The notes: a model not told the origin generated them from the letters alone. Counted from the first letter of the stretch, positions 44,468 to 53,208 are shown. The stretch: 64,000 nucleotides of DNA from an uncultured Flavobacteriales bacterium (GCA_938084585.1 CALKFF010000029.1:1-64000), one strand, 5' to 3'. Numbers and translations are program-made.

Positions 44468-45271
44468 GTGTCTCAACTGCGCTGGCTGGTCTTTGGTGTG
44501 CTCTTTTCTTTCGCCCTGCAGGCGGAAGCCAAGCACTTCATCCACATTCAGGAGGACGCGTTGGCGGATCAAAAGACCGCCGTGCTCATCCTGAACGGGT
44601 TTGGCGGCACGCGGAAAGGTTGCCAAGCGCAGATGGCGTTTTGGGCCGACCATGGCATGGACGTGTTCATCCCCGATGTCTTGCGCAGGTCGTCGCTGTC
44701 AGAGAGCTCTGACGCCCTTGAAGCTTTTGTGGAAGCGCAACACCTCGAGGACTACCGGGAGGTCAAGGCCATTTGCTACATCGCCGGGGCGTACCTGCTG
44801 CACACCCAACTCGAGGCGCATCCCATGGCCAACCTCACGCGCATCGTCTACGACCGGAGCCCGACGCAAGAGCGCGCCCCTCAAACGGCCATGGCACGCA
44901 TCCCCAAGCTGGGCATGCTGAAGCTGGGCAAGGTGCTGAGGGACTTGAGCGTGGCGACCTGGCCCGATGTGCCAAAATCGGATCGGCTCAAGAAGGGGCT
45001 CGCCATTGAAAACCGGGCCACGCCGCTGATGCGTTTTTTGCAAGAGGAGGCCGAGGCCATGGGGCCTTTGGTGTACGATTGGCAAGCCATCGACCCTACC
45101 GCCCACGACGCCTTCCACGTGGCCTTGGACCACGACATGATGTACGTGCGGTGGGACTTGCTCGGGGAACCGTTCCTGCACTTCTTCGAGCACGGGGTCT
45201 TTCCCGCGGATTTGCCGCGCGACCGCATCCACGACCGGCCGTTTGACCCCACGTACCCCTTGCCAGAATGA
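44468..45271 (+). CDS. Secreted protein of unknown function heading the lipid operon
   Basis: 267 residues from the GTG at 44468, the only start giving a full signal peptide (QLRWLVFGVLFSFALQAEA). AVLILNGFGGTRKGCQAQMAF looks like the first strand and oxyanion loop of an alpha/beta hydrolase, and FHVALDHDMMY and FEHGVFP supply histidines. However, the expected G-x-S-x-G elbow is absent: the matching place reads CYIAGAYLL. It may be inactive or act differently. Its stop overlaps the start of the YnbA-like gene by four bases, tying it to phospholipid work. Confidence 0.55.
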   Translation: MSQLRWLVFGVLFSFALQAEAKHFIHIQEDALADQKTAVLILNGFGGTRKGCQAQMAFWADHGMDVFIPDVLRRSSLSESSDALEAFVEAQHLEDYREVKAICYIAGAYLLHTQLEAHPMANLTRIVYDRSPTQERAPQTAMARIPKLGMLKLGKVLRDLSVATWPDVPKSDRLKKGLAIENRATPLMRFLQEEAEAMGPLVYDWQAIDPTAHDAFHVALDHDMMYVRWDLLGEPFLHFFEHGVFPADLPRDRIHDRPFDPTYPLPE

Positions 45272-45879
45272 AGGTGCCCACGACATACGATTTGAAGCCG
45301 GCCTTCCAGCGCATGCTTCTCCCCATGCTCGGCCGTTTGAAGCAGGCTGGGGTCACGCCCAACGCCTTGACATGGATGGCCATCTTGCTGTCCGGAGGGC
45401 TGGGGTACGCCTTCGTGCTCGGCCTGGGGCAACGCGGTTGGTTCTACACCGTGGCGGCCGGGCTGCTCCTGCGCATGGCCTTGAACGCCTTGGACGGCAT
45501 GATGGCTCGGCAATTCAGCATGACCTCGACGGCCGGGGCCGTCTTGAACGAACTCGGCGATGTCGTCAGCGACGCGCTGGTGATGTGGCCGCTGGCGTTG
45601 TTGCCAGGGGTTCACGCAGGCTGGGTTGGCGCGTTGCTTTGGATGTCGGCGGTGAACGAATACGCCGGCGTGCTGGGCGCCTCGGTGGGCGGAGAACGGC
45701 GGTACGAAGGCCCCATGGGCAAGAGCGACCGGACCCTCGTTTGGGGGGTGTTTTGTCTGCTCCTCGGCGCAGGTGTGCCCGTCGAAGGCCACGTCCAAAC
45801 TGGGGTGTGGGTCGTTTTGGTGGGATTGTGCTGGAGCACATTTCGACGCGTCCGCGCCATCCTCAATGAAACGCCATGA
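45268..45879 (+). CDS. YnbA-like CDP-alcohol phosphatidyltransferase
   Basis: 203 residues, about six hydrophobic segments, inner membrane. The family motif D-x2-D-G-x2-A-R-x8-G-x3-D-x3-D reads N73-A-L-D76-G-x2-A-R81-x8-G90-x3-N94-x3-D98, so the first and third acidic positions are Asn. As I recall, E. coli YnbA has the same Asn variants (ALNALDG, ILNE.GDV), so this is a subfamily trait. Members join CDP-diacylglycerol to an alcohol head group. The alcohol is unknown. It overlaps the genes on both sides by four bases. Confidence 0.75.
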   Translation: MKVPTTYDLKPAFQRMLLPMLGRLKQAGVTPNALTWMAILLSGGLGYAFVLGLGQRGWFYTVAAGLLLRMALNALDGMMARQFSMTSTAGAVLNELGDVVSDALVMWPLALLPGVHAGWVGALLWMSAVNEYAGVLGASVGGERRYEGPMGKSDRTLVWGVFCLLLGAGVPVEGHVQTGVWVVLVGLCWSTFRRVRAILNETP

Positions 45880-46838
45880 ACAAACTCATCGACCTCTGGG
45901 ACATCGCTGCCGAATTGCAATGGGTGATCTTCATCATCCTCTGCATCTTGGTCGCCTCCTCTGTGGCGTGGAACCTCTGGAACTTCCTCAAACCGGGCAA
46001 GCTCGTCCAAGAATTGCTCGTAAGGACCCGTTCGTGGTGGATCATGTGCGCGTGCTTCATCGTCACCACCTTGGCCCACCCCATTGTCACCCATGTGGGG
46101 TTGGCGTTCTTGAGCTTTGCGCTGTGTCGGGAGATGTATCCCTTGCTGAAGCTGGACGTTCGGGAGCGGAACGTCGTCTTGGTGTGCTACGGGGTCATCC
46201 CCATCCAATACACCCTCGCTTACTTGGGCATGACCACCCTGTTTTTGGCGTTCATTCCGGTGCTCATGTTCGTCTTCATTCCCTTCCTGCTTGTCGTGAA
46301 GGGTGAGACCCAAGGCATTGTGCGTTCCATTTCCCTGATGCCGTATTCGTTGGTGGCTTGGGTGTACGGCATGAGCCACTTGGCGCTGCTTTTTCAATTG
46401 CCCGACATCCCTGGATTCACAGCTGGGCCTCAGGGCCTGCTCTTGTACCTCATTTTCTTGGTCGGGATCAACGACGTGCTGCAATTCGCTTGGGGCAAAA
46501 CCCTGGGCAGGCGCGCCGTGCTTCCCAAGGTCAGCCCCAACAAAACGTGGGAAGGCCTCGTGGGTGGGGTGTTGTCCGTGAGCCTGATTGCGGTGGGGCT
46601 GCGCTTCTTGACGCCGCTCGAGCCGTGGCAAGCCGCCCTGACTGGCTTTTGTGTGGCCGTCATGGGCTTCATGGGCGACGCCATCGCCTCGGGCATCAAG
46701 CGCGACCTGGGCATCAAAAACTCCGGCAACGCCATCCCTGGCCACGGCGGGTATTTGGACCGCCTCGACGGGTTCTCCGCCGCCGCGGCGCCCTTCTTTC
46801 ATTTGGTGTACTTCTTCAGCGTCACGTCTGCCGCCTGA
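45876..46838 (+). CDS. CdsA-like phosphatidate cytidylyltransferase (YnbB-like)
   Basis: 320 residues, eight or so membrane helices. The C-terminal signature GDAIASGIKRDLGIKNSG and IPGHGGYLDRLDGF is that of CTP:phosphatidate cytidylyltransferases, with the preceding LPKVSPNKTWEG block. The enzyme makes CDP-diacylglycerol for the neighbouring phosphatidyltransferase. A second, housekeeping cdsA probably exists elsewhere (inference), since this copy is embedded in an accessory operon. It starts four bases inside the previous gene. Confidence 0.85.
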   Translation: MNKLIDLWDIAAELQWVIFIILCILVASSVAWNLWNFLKPGKLVQELLVRTRSWWIMCACFIVTTLAHPIVTHVGLAFLSFALCREMYPLLKLDVRERNVVLVCYGVIPIQYTLAYLGMTTLFLAFIPVLMFVFIPFLLVVKGETQGIVRSISLMPYSLVAWVYGMSHLALLFQLPDIPGFTAGPQGLLLYLIFLVGINDVLQFAWGKTLGRRAVLPKVSPNKTWEGLVGGVLSVSLIAVGLRFLTPLEPWQAALTGFCVAVMGFMGDAIASGIKRDLGIKNSGNAIPGHGGYLDRLDGFSAAAAPFFHLVYFFSVTSAA

Positions 46839-46847
46839 TCCCCTTTC

Positions 46848-47561
46848 ATGACGCACGGCCCCATCGATTCTGAGTTGTTCGACGCCCACGTCCCCAAGGG
46901 CCGTCAATGGCTGCTTTGGGTGCTGTACAAACTGATGTGGCGCACCTTCTTTGGGGTCATCATCGGCCTGCGGTACCATTGGAGCAAAACGCCTCACCCG
47001 CTGGGACCGGTCATCTACGTGGCCAACCACAACAGCCACCTCGACGGCATGTCGTTGATGACCATCGTCCCCTCCCACCGCATCCACCTCACCCACTCGG
47101 TCGCGGCGCAGGACTTTTTCGGCAATTCGGGGTTTCGAAGGTGGTCGATGAAGAACCTGGTCAACGCCGTGCTCATTTCCCGCAGCAAACGCGAGGCCGA
47201 CGTGGATCCCGTGCAGCTCTTGGACGCCATGATTCGGCAAGGACACAGCCTGATTCTCTTCCCAGAAGGCACAAGAGGCGTGCCAGGGGTGATGGCCGAC
47301 TTCAAGCGCGGGGTGGGGCATTTGGCCTCGCGGCACCCCGACGTCCCCGTCATCCCCGTCTACCTCGACGGGTTGTACCGCAACCTGCCCAAGGGCCGCT
47401 CCATCATTGTGCCGTTGGGCGGCACCCTGGTGATGGGGGACCCGGTGTACTTTCCTGAAGGCACTTCGGTCGACGACATCACAGAACAAACCCAAGCCGC
47501 CATCCACAACATGGCCGAGGAATTGCGTCAACAAAACCAAGTTCCCGACCATGGCCGCTGA
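46848..47561 (+). CDS. PlsC-like 1-acylglycerol-3-phosphate acyltransferase
   Basis: 237 residues. Acyltransferase block I is NHNSHLD (His61, Asp66), block III is FPEGTRG (about 140-146), and block IV is VPVIPVYLDGLY. One N-terminal membrane helix (about 22-42). It would make phosphatidate, the substrate of the CdsA-like enzyme next to it. Its 3' end overlaps the desaturase-like gene by 11 bases. Confidence 0.85.
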   Translation: MTHGPIDSELFDAHVPKGRQWLLWVLYKLMWRTFFGVIIGLRYHWSKTPHPLGPVIYVANHNSHLDGMSLMTIVPSHRIHLTHSVAAQDFFGNSGFRRWSMKNLVNAVLISRSKREADVDPVQLLDAMIRQGHSLILFPEGTRGVPGVMADFKRGVGHLASRHPDVPVIPVYLDGLYRNLPKGRSIIVPLGGTLVMGDPVYFPEGTSVDDITEQTQAAIHNMAEELRQQNQVPDHGR

Positions 47562-48366
47562 CCCCACCAGCATCGCGCCTCCCGGCAGGGACGCGCTGAG
47601 GTCGCCTGACCTTGCTTGGCCCACCGTGTTGTTGGCCACCAAGACGTTTAGCCTTTGGGTCGCTGTGGGCTGCCTGGCCGCACAAGACGTCTTGCCGCTC
47701 TGGGTGACGTGTCTGGCCAACTCGGTGCTGGCGTACATCTCCTTCACCCCACAACACGACGCGGTGCACGATTCCGTGTCCAAAGCCCACCCCTGGCTCA
47801 ACGGACTCGTGGGGCGAATCTGCGGCATTCCACTGTTTTCGCCGTTCCCCGCCTTTCGCAGGTTGCACCTGGCGCACCACAAACACACCAACGACCCGCA
47901 CCACGACCCTGACTTCTGGAGCGGCAAGGGACCGTGGTACTTGCTCCCACTTCGCTGGATGACCCAAGAATGGCGTTACTGGGTGGTGAGCGCCACGGTC
48001 GTCAAGGAAACGGTCAAGGCCCGCAAGCGCGAAGTCGGCATCACCTTGGTTGTGCTGTACGGCACGGCGCTGGCGTTGGCCCTGAACGGCCACGGATGGG
48101 CGGTCTTGTGGGCGTGGATTGTCCCTTCTCGGCTGGCCAACACCATGCTTGCCTTCCTCTTCGACTACCTCCCCCACAGGCCACATCAAGTCCCGCTGCA
48201 CGAGGACCCGTTCCAAGCCACCCGAAACATCGAAGGCCAAACGCTCGCCTTCTTCTTCTTGTCCCAGAATTACCACCAGGTGCACCACATCTTCCCCTCG
48301 GTGCCCTTCTACCGATACCTGCGCATTTGGAAGCGTCACCGCGGGTGGTTTGAATCCAAGGCTTGA
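47551..48366 (+). CDS. Membrane fatty-acid desaturase/hydroxylase-like diiron protein
   Basis: 271 residues with paired hydrophobic stretches. The three histidine boxes are H69-D-A-V-H73, H106-L-A-H109-H110 (and KHTND after it) and H242-Q-V-H245-H246, typical of membrane diiron desaturases and carotenoid ketolase/hydroxylase enzymes. In this operon a role on an acyl chain or lipid head group is likely. It could also belong to a carotene hydroxylase branch. Last gene of the operon, ending 8 bases before a terminator hairpin. Confidence 0.75.
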   Translation: MAADPTSIAPPGRDALRSPDLAWPTVLLATKTFSLWVAVGCLAAQDVLPLWVTCLANSVLAYISFTPQHDAVHDSVSKAHPWLNGLVGRICGIPLFSPFPAFRRLHLAHHKHTNDPHHDPDFWSGKGPWYLLPLRWMTQEWRYWVVSATVVKETVKARKREVGITLVVLYGTALALALNGHGWAVLWAWIVPSRLANTMLAFLFDYLPHRPHQVPLHEDPFQATRNIEGQTLAFFFLSQNYHQVHHIFPSVPFYRYLRIWKRHRGWFESKA

Positions 48367-48374
48367 ACGCAAAA

Positions 48375-48396
48375 AAGGCACCCGATTGGGTGCCTT
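48375..48396 (+). terminator. Terminator hairpin of the lipid operon
   Basis: Stem AAGGCACCC (48375-48383) / GGGTGCCTT (48388-48396), loop GATT, with an A run before and a T-rich CTTGCTTG after. It lies between the desaturase-like gene and convergent tRNA-Glu and could serve both. The stem sequence is shared with 31149-31174. Confidence 0.75.
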
Positions 48397-48404
48397 CTTG
48401 CTTG

Positions 48405-48476
48405 TAGCCCGTAGGGGATTTGAACCCCTGCTACCAGGATGAAAACCTGGCGTCCTAACCCCTAGACGAACGGGCC
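48405..48476 (-). tRNA. tRNA-Glu (anticodon UUC)
   Basis: 72 bases on the minus strand. The acceptor stem is GGCCCGT / ACGGGCT with discriminator A. The anticodon stem CCAGG/CCTGG encloses the loop TTTTCAT, giving anticodon TTC (complement of bases 48441-48443). The T arm is AGGGG-TTCAAAT-CCCCT. CCA is not encoded. A CTTG-N20-TATCTTTG promoter lies just upstream. The charged form feeds HemA as well as translation. Confidence 0.96.
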
Positions 48477-48487
48477 AAAGAGGACCG

Positions 48488-48519
48488 CAAAGATAGTCAG
48501 GTTCTTTCTTCTCCGCAAG
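48488..48519 (-). promoter_or_regulatory. tRNA-Glu promoter (CTTG-N20-TATCTTTG)
   Basis: Minus strand: -33 CTTG at 48516-48519, 20-base spacer, exact -7 box TATCTTTG at 48488-48495, 11 bases before the tRNA 5' end. It is the same spacing as the katG and lipid operon promoters. Confidence 0.65.
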
Positions 48520-48557
48520 GTGCACCAGAAAAAATGCGCCTCAGGGGAACGACCGCG

Positions 48558-49031
48558 TCACGCCAGGTACGCGCGCAGCATCCAAGAGGTCTTTTCCTGC
48601 TCACAGACATAATCGCTCATAAGGGCGTGGGTCCCCTCGTCGCCGGCTTCCTCAGTGGCCGCGAGCAAGGCGCGCTCACGGACGAGCAACACCCCAAAGG
48701 CCGCCGCGCAGTGACGGACTGCTTCCACCCCATCGTGCACATCCTTGACCGCGGGAATGGTGGCGCCGGCCACGTAGTCTTGCATGGTGTGCAACGGCTG
48801 GCCACCCAAGGTCAACACGCGCTCGGCCACCTCGTCGATCTTGAGTTGGAGGTCGGTGTAGAACTCTTCGAATTTGGCGTGCAGCTCGAAGAAGTTTTGG
48901 CCCTGAACGTTCCAGTGGAACCCGCGCACGTTTTGGCAGAAGACGTGCAAGTCGCACAGCAGGGCGTTGAGCTCCTTGCACAGGGCGGCGCTGTCGTCGG
49001 GGTTCAGGCCGATGGGAAGGTTGGCGTCCAT
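48558..49031 (-). CDS. dps: Dps-family ferritin-like DNA-protection protein
   Basis: 157 residues, four-helix ferritin-like fold. The inter-subunit ferroxidase residues are in FHWNVQGQNFFELHAKFEEFYTDL (His, then D/E positions) and IDEVAERVLTLGG. Dps dodecamers store iron and consume H2O2 to protect DNA. It follows proS by three bases on the same strand, so it may be co-transcribed, though an OxyR link (as in other Bacteroidota) cannot be shown here. Confidence 0.9.
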   Translation of the reverse strand: MDANLPIGLNPDDSAALCKELNALLCDLHVFCQNVRGFHWNVQGQNFFELHAKFEEFYTDLQLKIDEVAERVLTLGGQPLHTMQDYVAGATIPAVKDVHDGVEAVRHCAAAFGVLLVRERALLAATEEAGDEGTHALMSDYVCEQEKTSWMLRAYLA

Positions 49032-49034
49032 GGG

Positions 49035-50507
49035 TCAGTAGGCTTTGGCGAACAACACGCGACGGGCGCTGGGCGCGCCTGTCTTGATGCACGTCCCTGA
49101 GGTGGTGTCGCCGTCGTAAGGGATGCAACGGATGGTCGCCTTGGTTTCTTGCTTGATACGCTCTTCGGTTTCGGCGGTGCCGTCCCAGTGGGCGCTCACG
49201 AAGCCGCCTTTGTCCAACGCCTCCAAGAACCCCTCCCAGGTGTCGACCACGTGGGTGTGCGTCTTGATGCGCTCGTGGACGCTCGCCGTGAGGGACGCTT
49301 GGATGTCGTCGAGCTGCGTCCGGACGTGGGCCGCAAGGCCGTCCAAGGACACGAAATCTTTGGTCTTGGTGTCGCGACGCGCCAGCTCGCACGTGCCCTT
49401 CGCCAAATCGCGCGGGCCCATCGCAATGCGCAACGGCACCCCCTTCAACTCGTACTCGGCGAATTTCCAACCGCTGCGCTTGGTGTCGTCGTCGTCCAGC
49501 TTCACGCGGATGCCCGCCGCCTTCAACTCGTCGGCGACTTCCTGGCACTTGGCCACGATCTCGTCCATTTGGTCTTGGCCTTTGTAAATGGGCACGATGA
49601 CCACCTCAATGGGCGCGAGCTTCGGGGGAAGCACCAAGCCTTGGTCGTCGCTGTGGGTCATGATGAGGGCGCCCATCAAGCGCGTGCTCACCCCCCATGA
49701 AGTGGCCCACACGTGCGACTTGCCGCCTTCTTTGTCGGCGAAGGTGACGTCGAAGGCCTTGGCAAAGTTTTGGCCCAAAAAGTGGGACGTCCCCGCCTGC
49801 AAGGCCTTGCCATCCTGCATCAGTGCTTCAATGCAGTAGGTGTCCTCGGCGCCTGCGAAGCGTTCGGTCTCCGTCTTCACACCTTTCACCACAGGCATGG
49901 CCATGTAATTCTCGGCGAAGTCCGCGTAGACCTCGAGCATCTTCTTGGCCTCCTCCACGGCTTCATCCTTGGTGGCGTGGGCGGTGTGCCCCTCCTGCCA
50001 AAGGAATTCTGCCGTCCGCAAGAACAGGCGCGTCCGCATCTCCCAGCGCACGACGTTGGCCCACTGGTTCACCAGCAAGGGCAAATCGCGGTAGCTCTGG
50101 ATCCAGTTCTTGTAGGTGTTCCAAATGATGGTCTCGGAGGTCGGACGCACAATCAACTCTTCCTCCAAACGGGCGTCCGGATCCACGACCACCCCCTCGC
50201 CGTTGGGGTCGTTCTTCAACCGGTAGTGGGTCACCACCGCGCACTCCTTGGCAAAGCCTTCCACGTGGGCGGCCTCCTTGCTGAGGTAGCTCTTGGGAAT
50301 GAAGAGCGGGAAGTACGCGTTCACGTGTCCGGTGTCTTTGAACATGCCGTCAAGCACGTCTTTCATGCGCTCCCAAATGGCAAACCCGTAAGGCTTGATG
50401 ACCATGCATCCCTTCACATCGCTGTGCTGGGCGAGGTCCGCCTGCACGACGAGTTCATTGTACCACTTGCTGTAATCATCGTCGCGGGACGTCAGTTTGC
50501 TGGCCAT
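49035..50507 (-). CDS. proS: Prolyl-tRNA synthetase, archaeal/eukaryal-type
   Basis: 490 residues, the short type without the editing insertion. Motif 2 is [23 protein letters not shown]...[33 protein letters not shown], and motif 3 is in [15 protein letters not shown]. The C-terminal anticodon-binding domain starts around residue 300 (VIVPIYK). It attaches proline to tRNA-Pro. An exact TAGTTTTG box lies 47 bases upstream, and a small GACTC-TGA-GAGTC inverted repeat lies in the leader. Confidence 0.95.
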   Translation of the reverse strand: MASKLTSRDDDYSKWYNELVVQADLAQHSDVKGCMVIKPYGFAIWERMKDVLDGMFKDTGHVNAYFPLFIPKSYLSKEAAHVEGFAKECAVVTHYRLKNDPNGEGVVVDPDARLEEELIVRPTSETIIWNTYKNWIQSYRDLPLLVNQWANVVRWEMRTRLFLRTAEFLWQEGHTAHATKDEAVEEAKKMLEVYADFAENYMAMPVVKGVKTETERFAGAEDTYCIEALMQDGKALQAGTSHFLGQNFAKAFDVTFADKEGGKSHVWATSWGVSTRLMGALIMTHSDDQGLVLPPKLAPIEVVIVPIYKGQDQMDEIVAKCQEVADELKAAGIRVKLDDDDTKRSGWKFAEYELKGVPLRIAMGPRDLAKGTCELARRDTKTKDFVSLDGLAAHVRTQLDDIQASLTASVHERIKTHTHVVDTWEGFLEALDKGGFVSAHWDGTAETEERIKQETKATIRCIPYDGDTTSGTCIKTGAPSARRVLFAKAY

Positions 50508-50554
50508 TTTGGTATGGTTTGTGCTGTAGCGTGTGAGAGACTCTGAGAGTCACG

Positions 50555-50562
50555 CAAAACTA
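50555..50562 (-). promoter_or_regulatory. Putative -7 box (TAGTTTTG) for proS
   Basis: Exact TAnnTTTG on the minus strand, 47 bases before the proS ATG. A TAACTTGA box for the divergent lipoprotein gene lies at 50573-50580, so two promoters share 83 bases. Confidence 0.45.
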
Positions 50563-50590
50563 CAGAATGTGCTAACTTGAACCACCGCCC

Positions 50591-51664
50591 ATGACCCGCT
50601 CCTTCCCCACCTTCTTTTCGACGCCTGCCGCATGGATTTCACTGCTGGGGCTGACCGTGATGATGGCGAGCTGCGGCGGGGCGTACCGGCAGGCTTCGGC
50701 CTTGGAGGACGACGAACTGTACCTCAGCCAAGGCGAAGCGTTTTTGACCGACGAAGAATACCTCTCGTACGCGTTCGAGCAGGCAGGCTTCAGCGAGTCT
50801 GAAGACTTCGAGATGGACGCCCGCTCTGGCGACGGGTTCAACAGCAACTTCGGGTACGTGCCGCAAAGCCTGCGTGGCCGGTCCATGCTCCGCGGGTACA
50901 TGACGCCGTACGGTGCAGCAGGCTTTGGCCCCAACCCCTACGACCCCTACGGCAGCGCCTTTTACGGAGGTTACAACCCCTACGACCCCTACGCATCGAG
51001 CATGAGTTGGAACAACGGCTGGAACAACAGCTGGGGCTCTCCCGGCGGTTGGGGGATGAATCCCTACATGGGATACGGCTACGGATCTGGGTTCGGATAC
51101 AACCCATACGCTTACAACCCCTATGGGTTCAACAACGGGTTCAACAACGGCTGGGGTGGTGGATACAACGTCTACCAAGGCTCTGGGTGGCTCGGTGGGG
51201 GCGAAGGCTCAGGGGGCACACCGATTGTGGTGGCGCCGCGGACCCCGATTTGGGCTTCGTCGTCCATCAACAGCGCCACAGGCGGGGGCCGCTTGCTGAC
51301 CAACAAAATGGACGAGGGCGTCCCGGGCTACACGTCCGGCGCCGCACAGCCTCGGGTCTTCTGGCGCACCGTGTCCGACGCCGCTGAAACCATCGAAGGC
51401 TCCTGGGAAGACAACCGACCTGCACCGGTTGCCCCACAGGCAGATCGGTCGACGTCGCGCCAATCCTCGAATTCTGGCCAGTCCAACTGGTCTTCTTCCC
51501 CATCGCGAAGCTCCAGCTCGTGGTCGTCGGGGTCCAGGCCTTCCAACTCAGGGAGCAATCGGTCGCAAACCCGCCCTAGCGCCCCGAGCAGGCCTTCAAG
51601 CGGGGGACGAAGCTCTGGGGGCAGCAGCCGTTCAGGAGGCCGTGGCGGTTCACCCCGACGCTGA
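50591..51664 (+). CDS. Low-complexity lipoprotein (Asn/Gly/Tyr then Ser/Arg rich)
   Basis: 357 residues. Lipoprotein signal ending TVMMASC (Cys28). After an acidic section (DDELYLSQGEAFLTDEEYLSYAFE) comes a long tract built on NPYDPY, NNGWNN, GYGSGFGYNPYAY and similar units (about 115-205), then a short ordered part, and a Ser/Arg/Gly-rich tail (about 290-357). No catalytic motif. It is paired with a FadL-like barrel gene six bases downstream and is probably co-transcribed. Possibly a cell-surface matrix or gliding-related protein, but this is speculative. Confidence 0.6.
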   Translation: MTRSFPTFFSTPAAWISLLGLTVMMASCGGAYRQASALEDDELYLSQGEAFLTDEEYLSYAFEQAGFSESEDFEMDARSGDGFNSNFGYVPQSLRGRSMLRGYMTPYGAAGFGPNPYDPYGSAFYGGYNPYDPYASSMSWNNGWNNSWGSPGGWGMNPYMGYGYGSGFGYNPYAYNPYGFNNGFNNGWGGGYNVYQGSGWLGGGEGSGGTPIVVAPRTPIWASSSINSATGGGRLLTNKMDEGVPGYTSGAAQPRVFWRTVSDAAETIEGSWEDNRPAPVAPQADRSTSRQSSNSGQSNWSSSPSRSSSSWSSGSRPSNSGSNRSQTRPSAPSRPSSGGRSSGGSSRSGGRGGSPRR

Positions 51665-51670
51665 GTGGAC

Positions 51671-53179
51671 ATGATTCGCTTCTTCGCACGTGCATGTGTC
51701 GTCGCGGCTTTCGTCGCGGCCTTGCCTGCCATGGGCCTCGCCCAGAACGAAGACGACGTGCTTCGTTACGGATGGGTTGCCCCCTTGGGCAGCAGCAGAA
51801 CCATGGCCATGGGTGGGGCGTTCGGCGCGCTGGGGGCCGACCTCGGCAGCATGGGCATCAACCCCGCGGGGTTGGGCTTGTACCGGCGAGGAGATTTGGC
51901 CATCACCACCGGCCTGAACAGCGCCAACACCGACGCCAGTTGGAACACAACCTCAGCCACCTCGGCCAAATTCCAGGGCACCACAGGCAACCTTGGGGTG
52001 GCCCTCACCTACCCCAGCGTGGACGCCGATTGGCCGTTTTTCACGTTGGCGGTGGGACGGCAAGTGCGCATGCCTTTCAACCAGCGCATCTTCATCGAAG
52101 GCGTGCCCTCTGAATCGACGGTGTCTGACCTGTTCGTGCAGCAGGCCCTGGACGACGCCGCCATCTACGGTTACGCCTCCACCGACGAAGCCTTGGGCGG
52201 CGGCGACATCTTCCCATATTCGGCGTCGTTGGCTTGGCGCACCCTGTTGCTCTTGCCCGACAACGACGACATCTACGCCACGGCCGTGGGGGGTCCGGTG
52301 GAAGTCAAGCGCGTCATCGAGCGGTCCGGCCGCATGTGGGAAACCCAAATCGGGTTTGGCACCTGTTACCGCGACAGGCTGAGCATCGGCGCCACGCTGG
52401 GCCTGCCCAAAGTGGAATTTGAGGAGACATCCACCCACCAGGAAACCACGATGTCTGCAGAGGACGACCTCAGGGTGTGGGACTACAACGAGCGGCTCAA
52501 CGTCGATGGACAGGGCATCCTGCTGCGTGCTGGGGTGAACTGGCGCGTCACCTCCCAGCTGCGCCTGGGACTCGCCCACCAAACCCGGGGCCGCATGACC
52601 CTGCTGGACAACTACAGCACCTCGCTGTCCACGCAATGGGCGGACGGCAGCGAGCGCGCCGCTTCCAGCCCCATCACCAACAACGAATACCTGGTCTACT
52701 CTCCGCGGCGGACCACCGTGTCGGCAAGCTTCCTTATGGGCAAGCTGGGGGTGCTGGCCGCGGACTACGTCCACACCGACCTGCGAGATGGCGAACTCGG
52801 CGACCCGGGCACCATCCTCTCGTCCGGGTACGATTACGCGGCGGAGAATGTGGCCGTGGACAGCAGCTTGCAAGTCGTCCGTGAAGCCAGGGTGGGCTTG
52901 GAACTTCGCCTGGGGCCCTCGAAAGAATACCGCATCCGGATGGGTGGCGGCACCGGGAACTCCCCGTTCAACCCCAACGGCGTGGCCACCGACGGCAGCC
53001 GTCACCACGCGAGCTTTGGCGCCGAATACCGCATCGGCGACGTGCACTTCAGCGTGGCGTGGCGCCGCACGTGGCACAAGGAAGACTACCTGTTCATGGG
53101 GGCCTTCCATCCCGAGAGCCGCGGCACCTTGGGCCGCACTTCCGCAGCGTTGATGTTCGGCGCGGGGTTGCGGCTCTGA
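51671..53179 (+). CDS. Outer-membrane beta-barrel, FadL/OMPP1-like
   Basis: 502 residues from the ATG at 51671 (a GTG at 51665 is also in frame). Signal peptide (1-22, ending GLAQ). Then LRYGWVAPLGSSRTMAMGGAFGALGADLGSMGINPAGLG, the hatch-like start of FadL-type proteins (AMGGAF...NPAGL). The rest is alternating hydrophobic/polar beta strands ending SAALMFGAGLRL. FadL homologues carry hydrophobic compounds across the outer membrane. The substrate is unknown. A shared bidirectional terminator follows. Confidence 0.75.
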   Translation: MIRFFARACVVAAFVAALPAMGLAQNEDDVLRYGWVAPLGSSRTMAMGGAFGALGADLGSMGINPAGLGLYRRGDLAITTGLNSANTDASWNTTSATSAKFQGTTGNLGVALTYPSVDADWPFFTLAVGRQVRMPFNQRIFIEGVPSESTVSDLFVQQALDDAAIYGYASTDEALGGGDIFPYSASLAWRTLLLLPDNDDIYATAVGGPVEVKRVIERSGRMWETQIGFGTCYRDRLSIGATLGLPKVEFEETSTHQETTMSAEDDLRVWDYNERLNVDGQGILLRAGVNWRVTSQLRLGLAHQTRGRMTLLDNYSTSLSTQWADGSERAASSPITNNEYLVYSPRRTTVSASFLMGKLGVLAADYVHTDLRDGELGDPGTILSSGYDYAAENVAVDSSLQVVREARVGLELRLGPSKEYRIRMGGGTGNSPFNPNGVATDGSRHHASFGAEYRIGDVHFSVAWRRTWHKEDYLFMGAFHPESRGTLGRTSAALMFGAGLRL

Positions 53180-53208
53180 GCCGGCGCTTGCCAACCCTCC
53201 GCGCAAGA

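Noticed and set aside
45612-47927. Minus-strand open frame of 771 codons across the lipid operon
   Set aside because: It is the complement of four genes with textbook motifs; the product has no coherent fold.
31149-48396. Shared sequence AAGGCACCC/GGGTGCCTT at two places as a repeat element
   Set aside because: Both copies are simple terminator hairpins at transcript ends with different loops; no longer homology.
50531-50555. Inverted repeat GACTC-TGA-GAGTC in the proS leader as a T-box or riboswitch
   Set aside because: Only five-base arms, and no T-box sequence or other conserved riboswitch core is seen.
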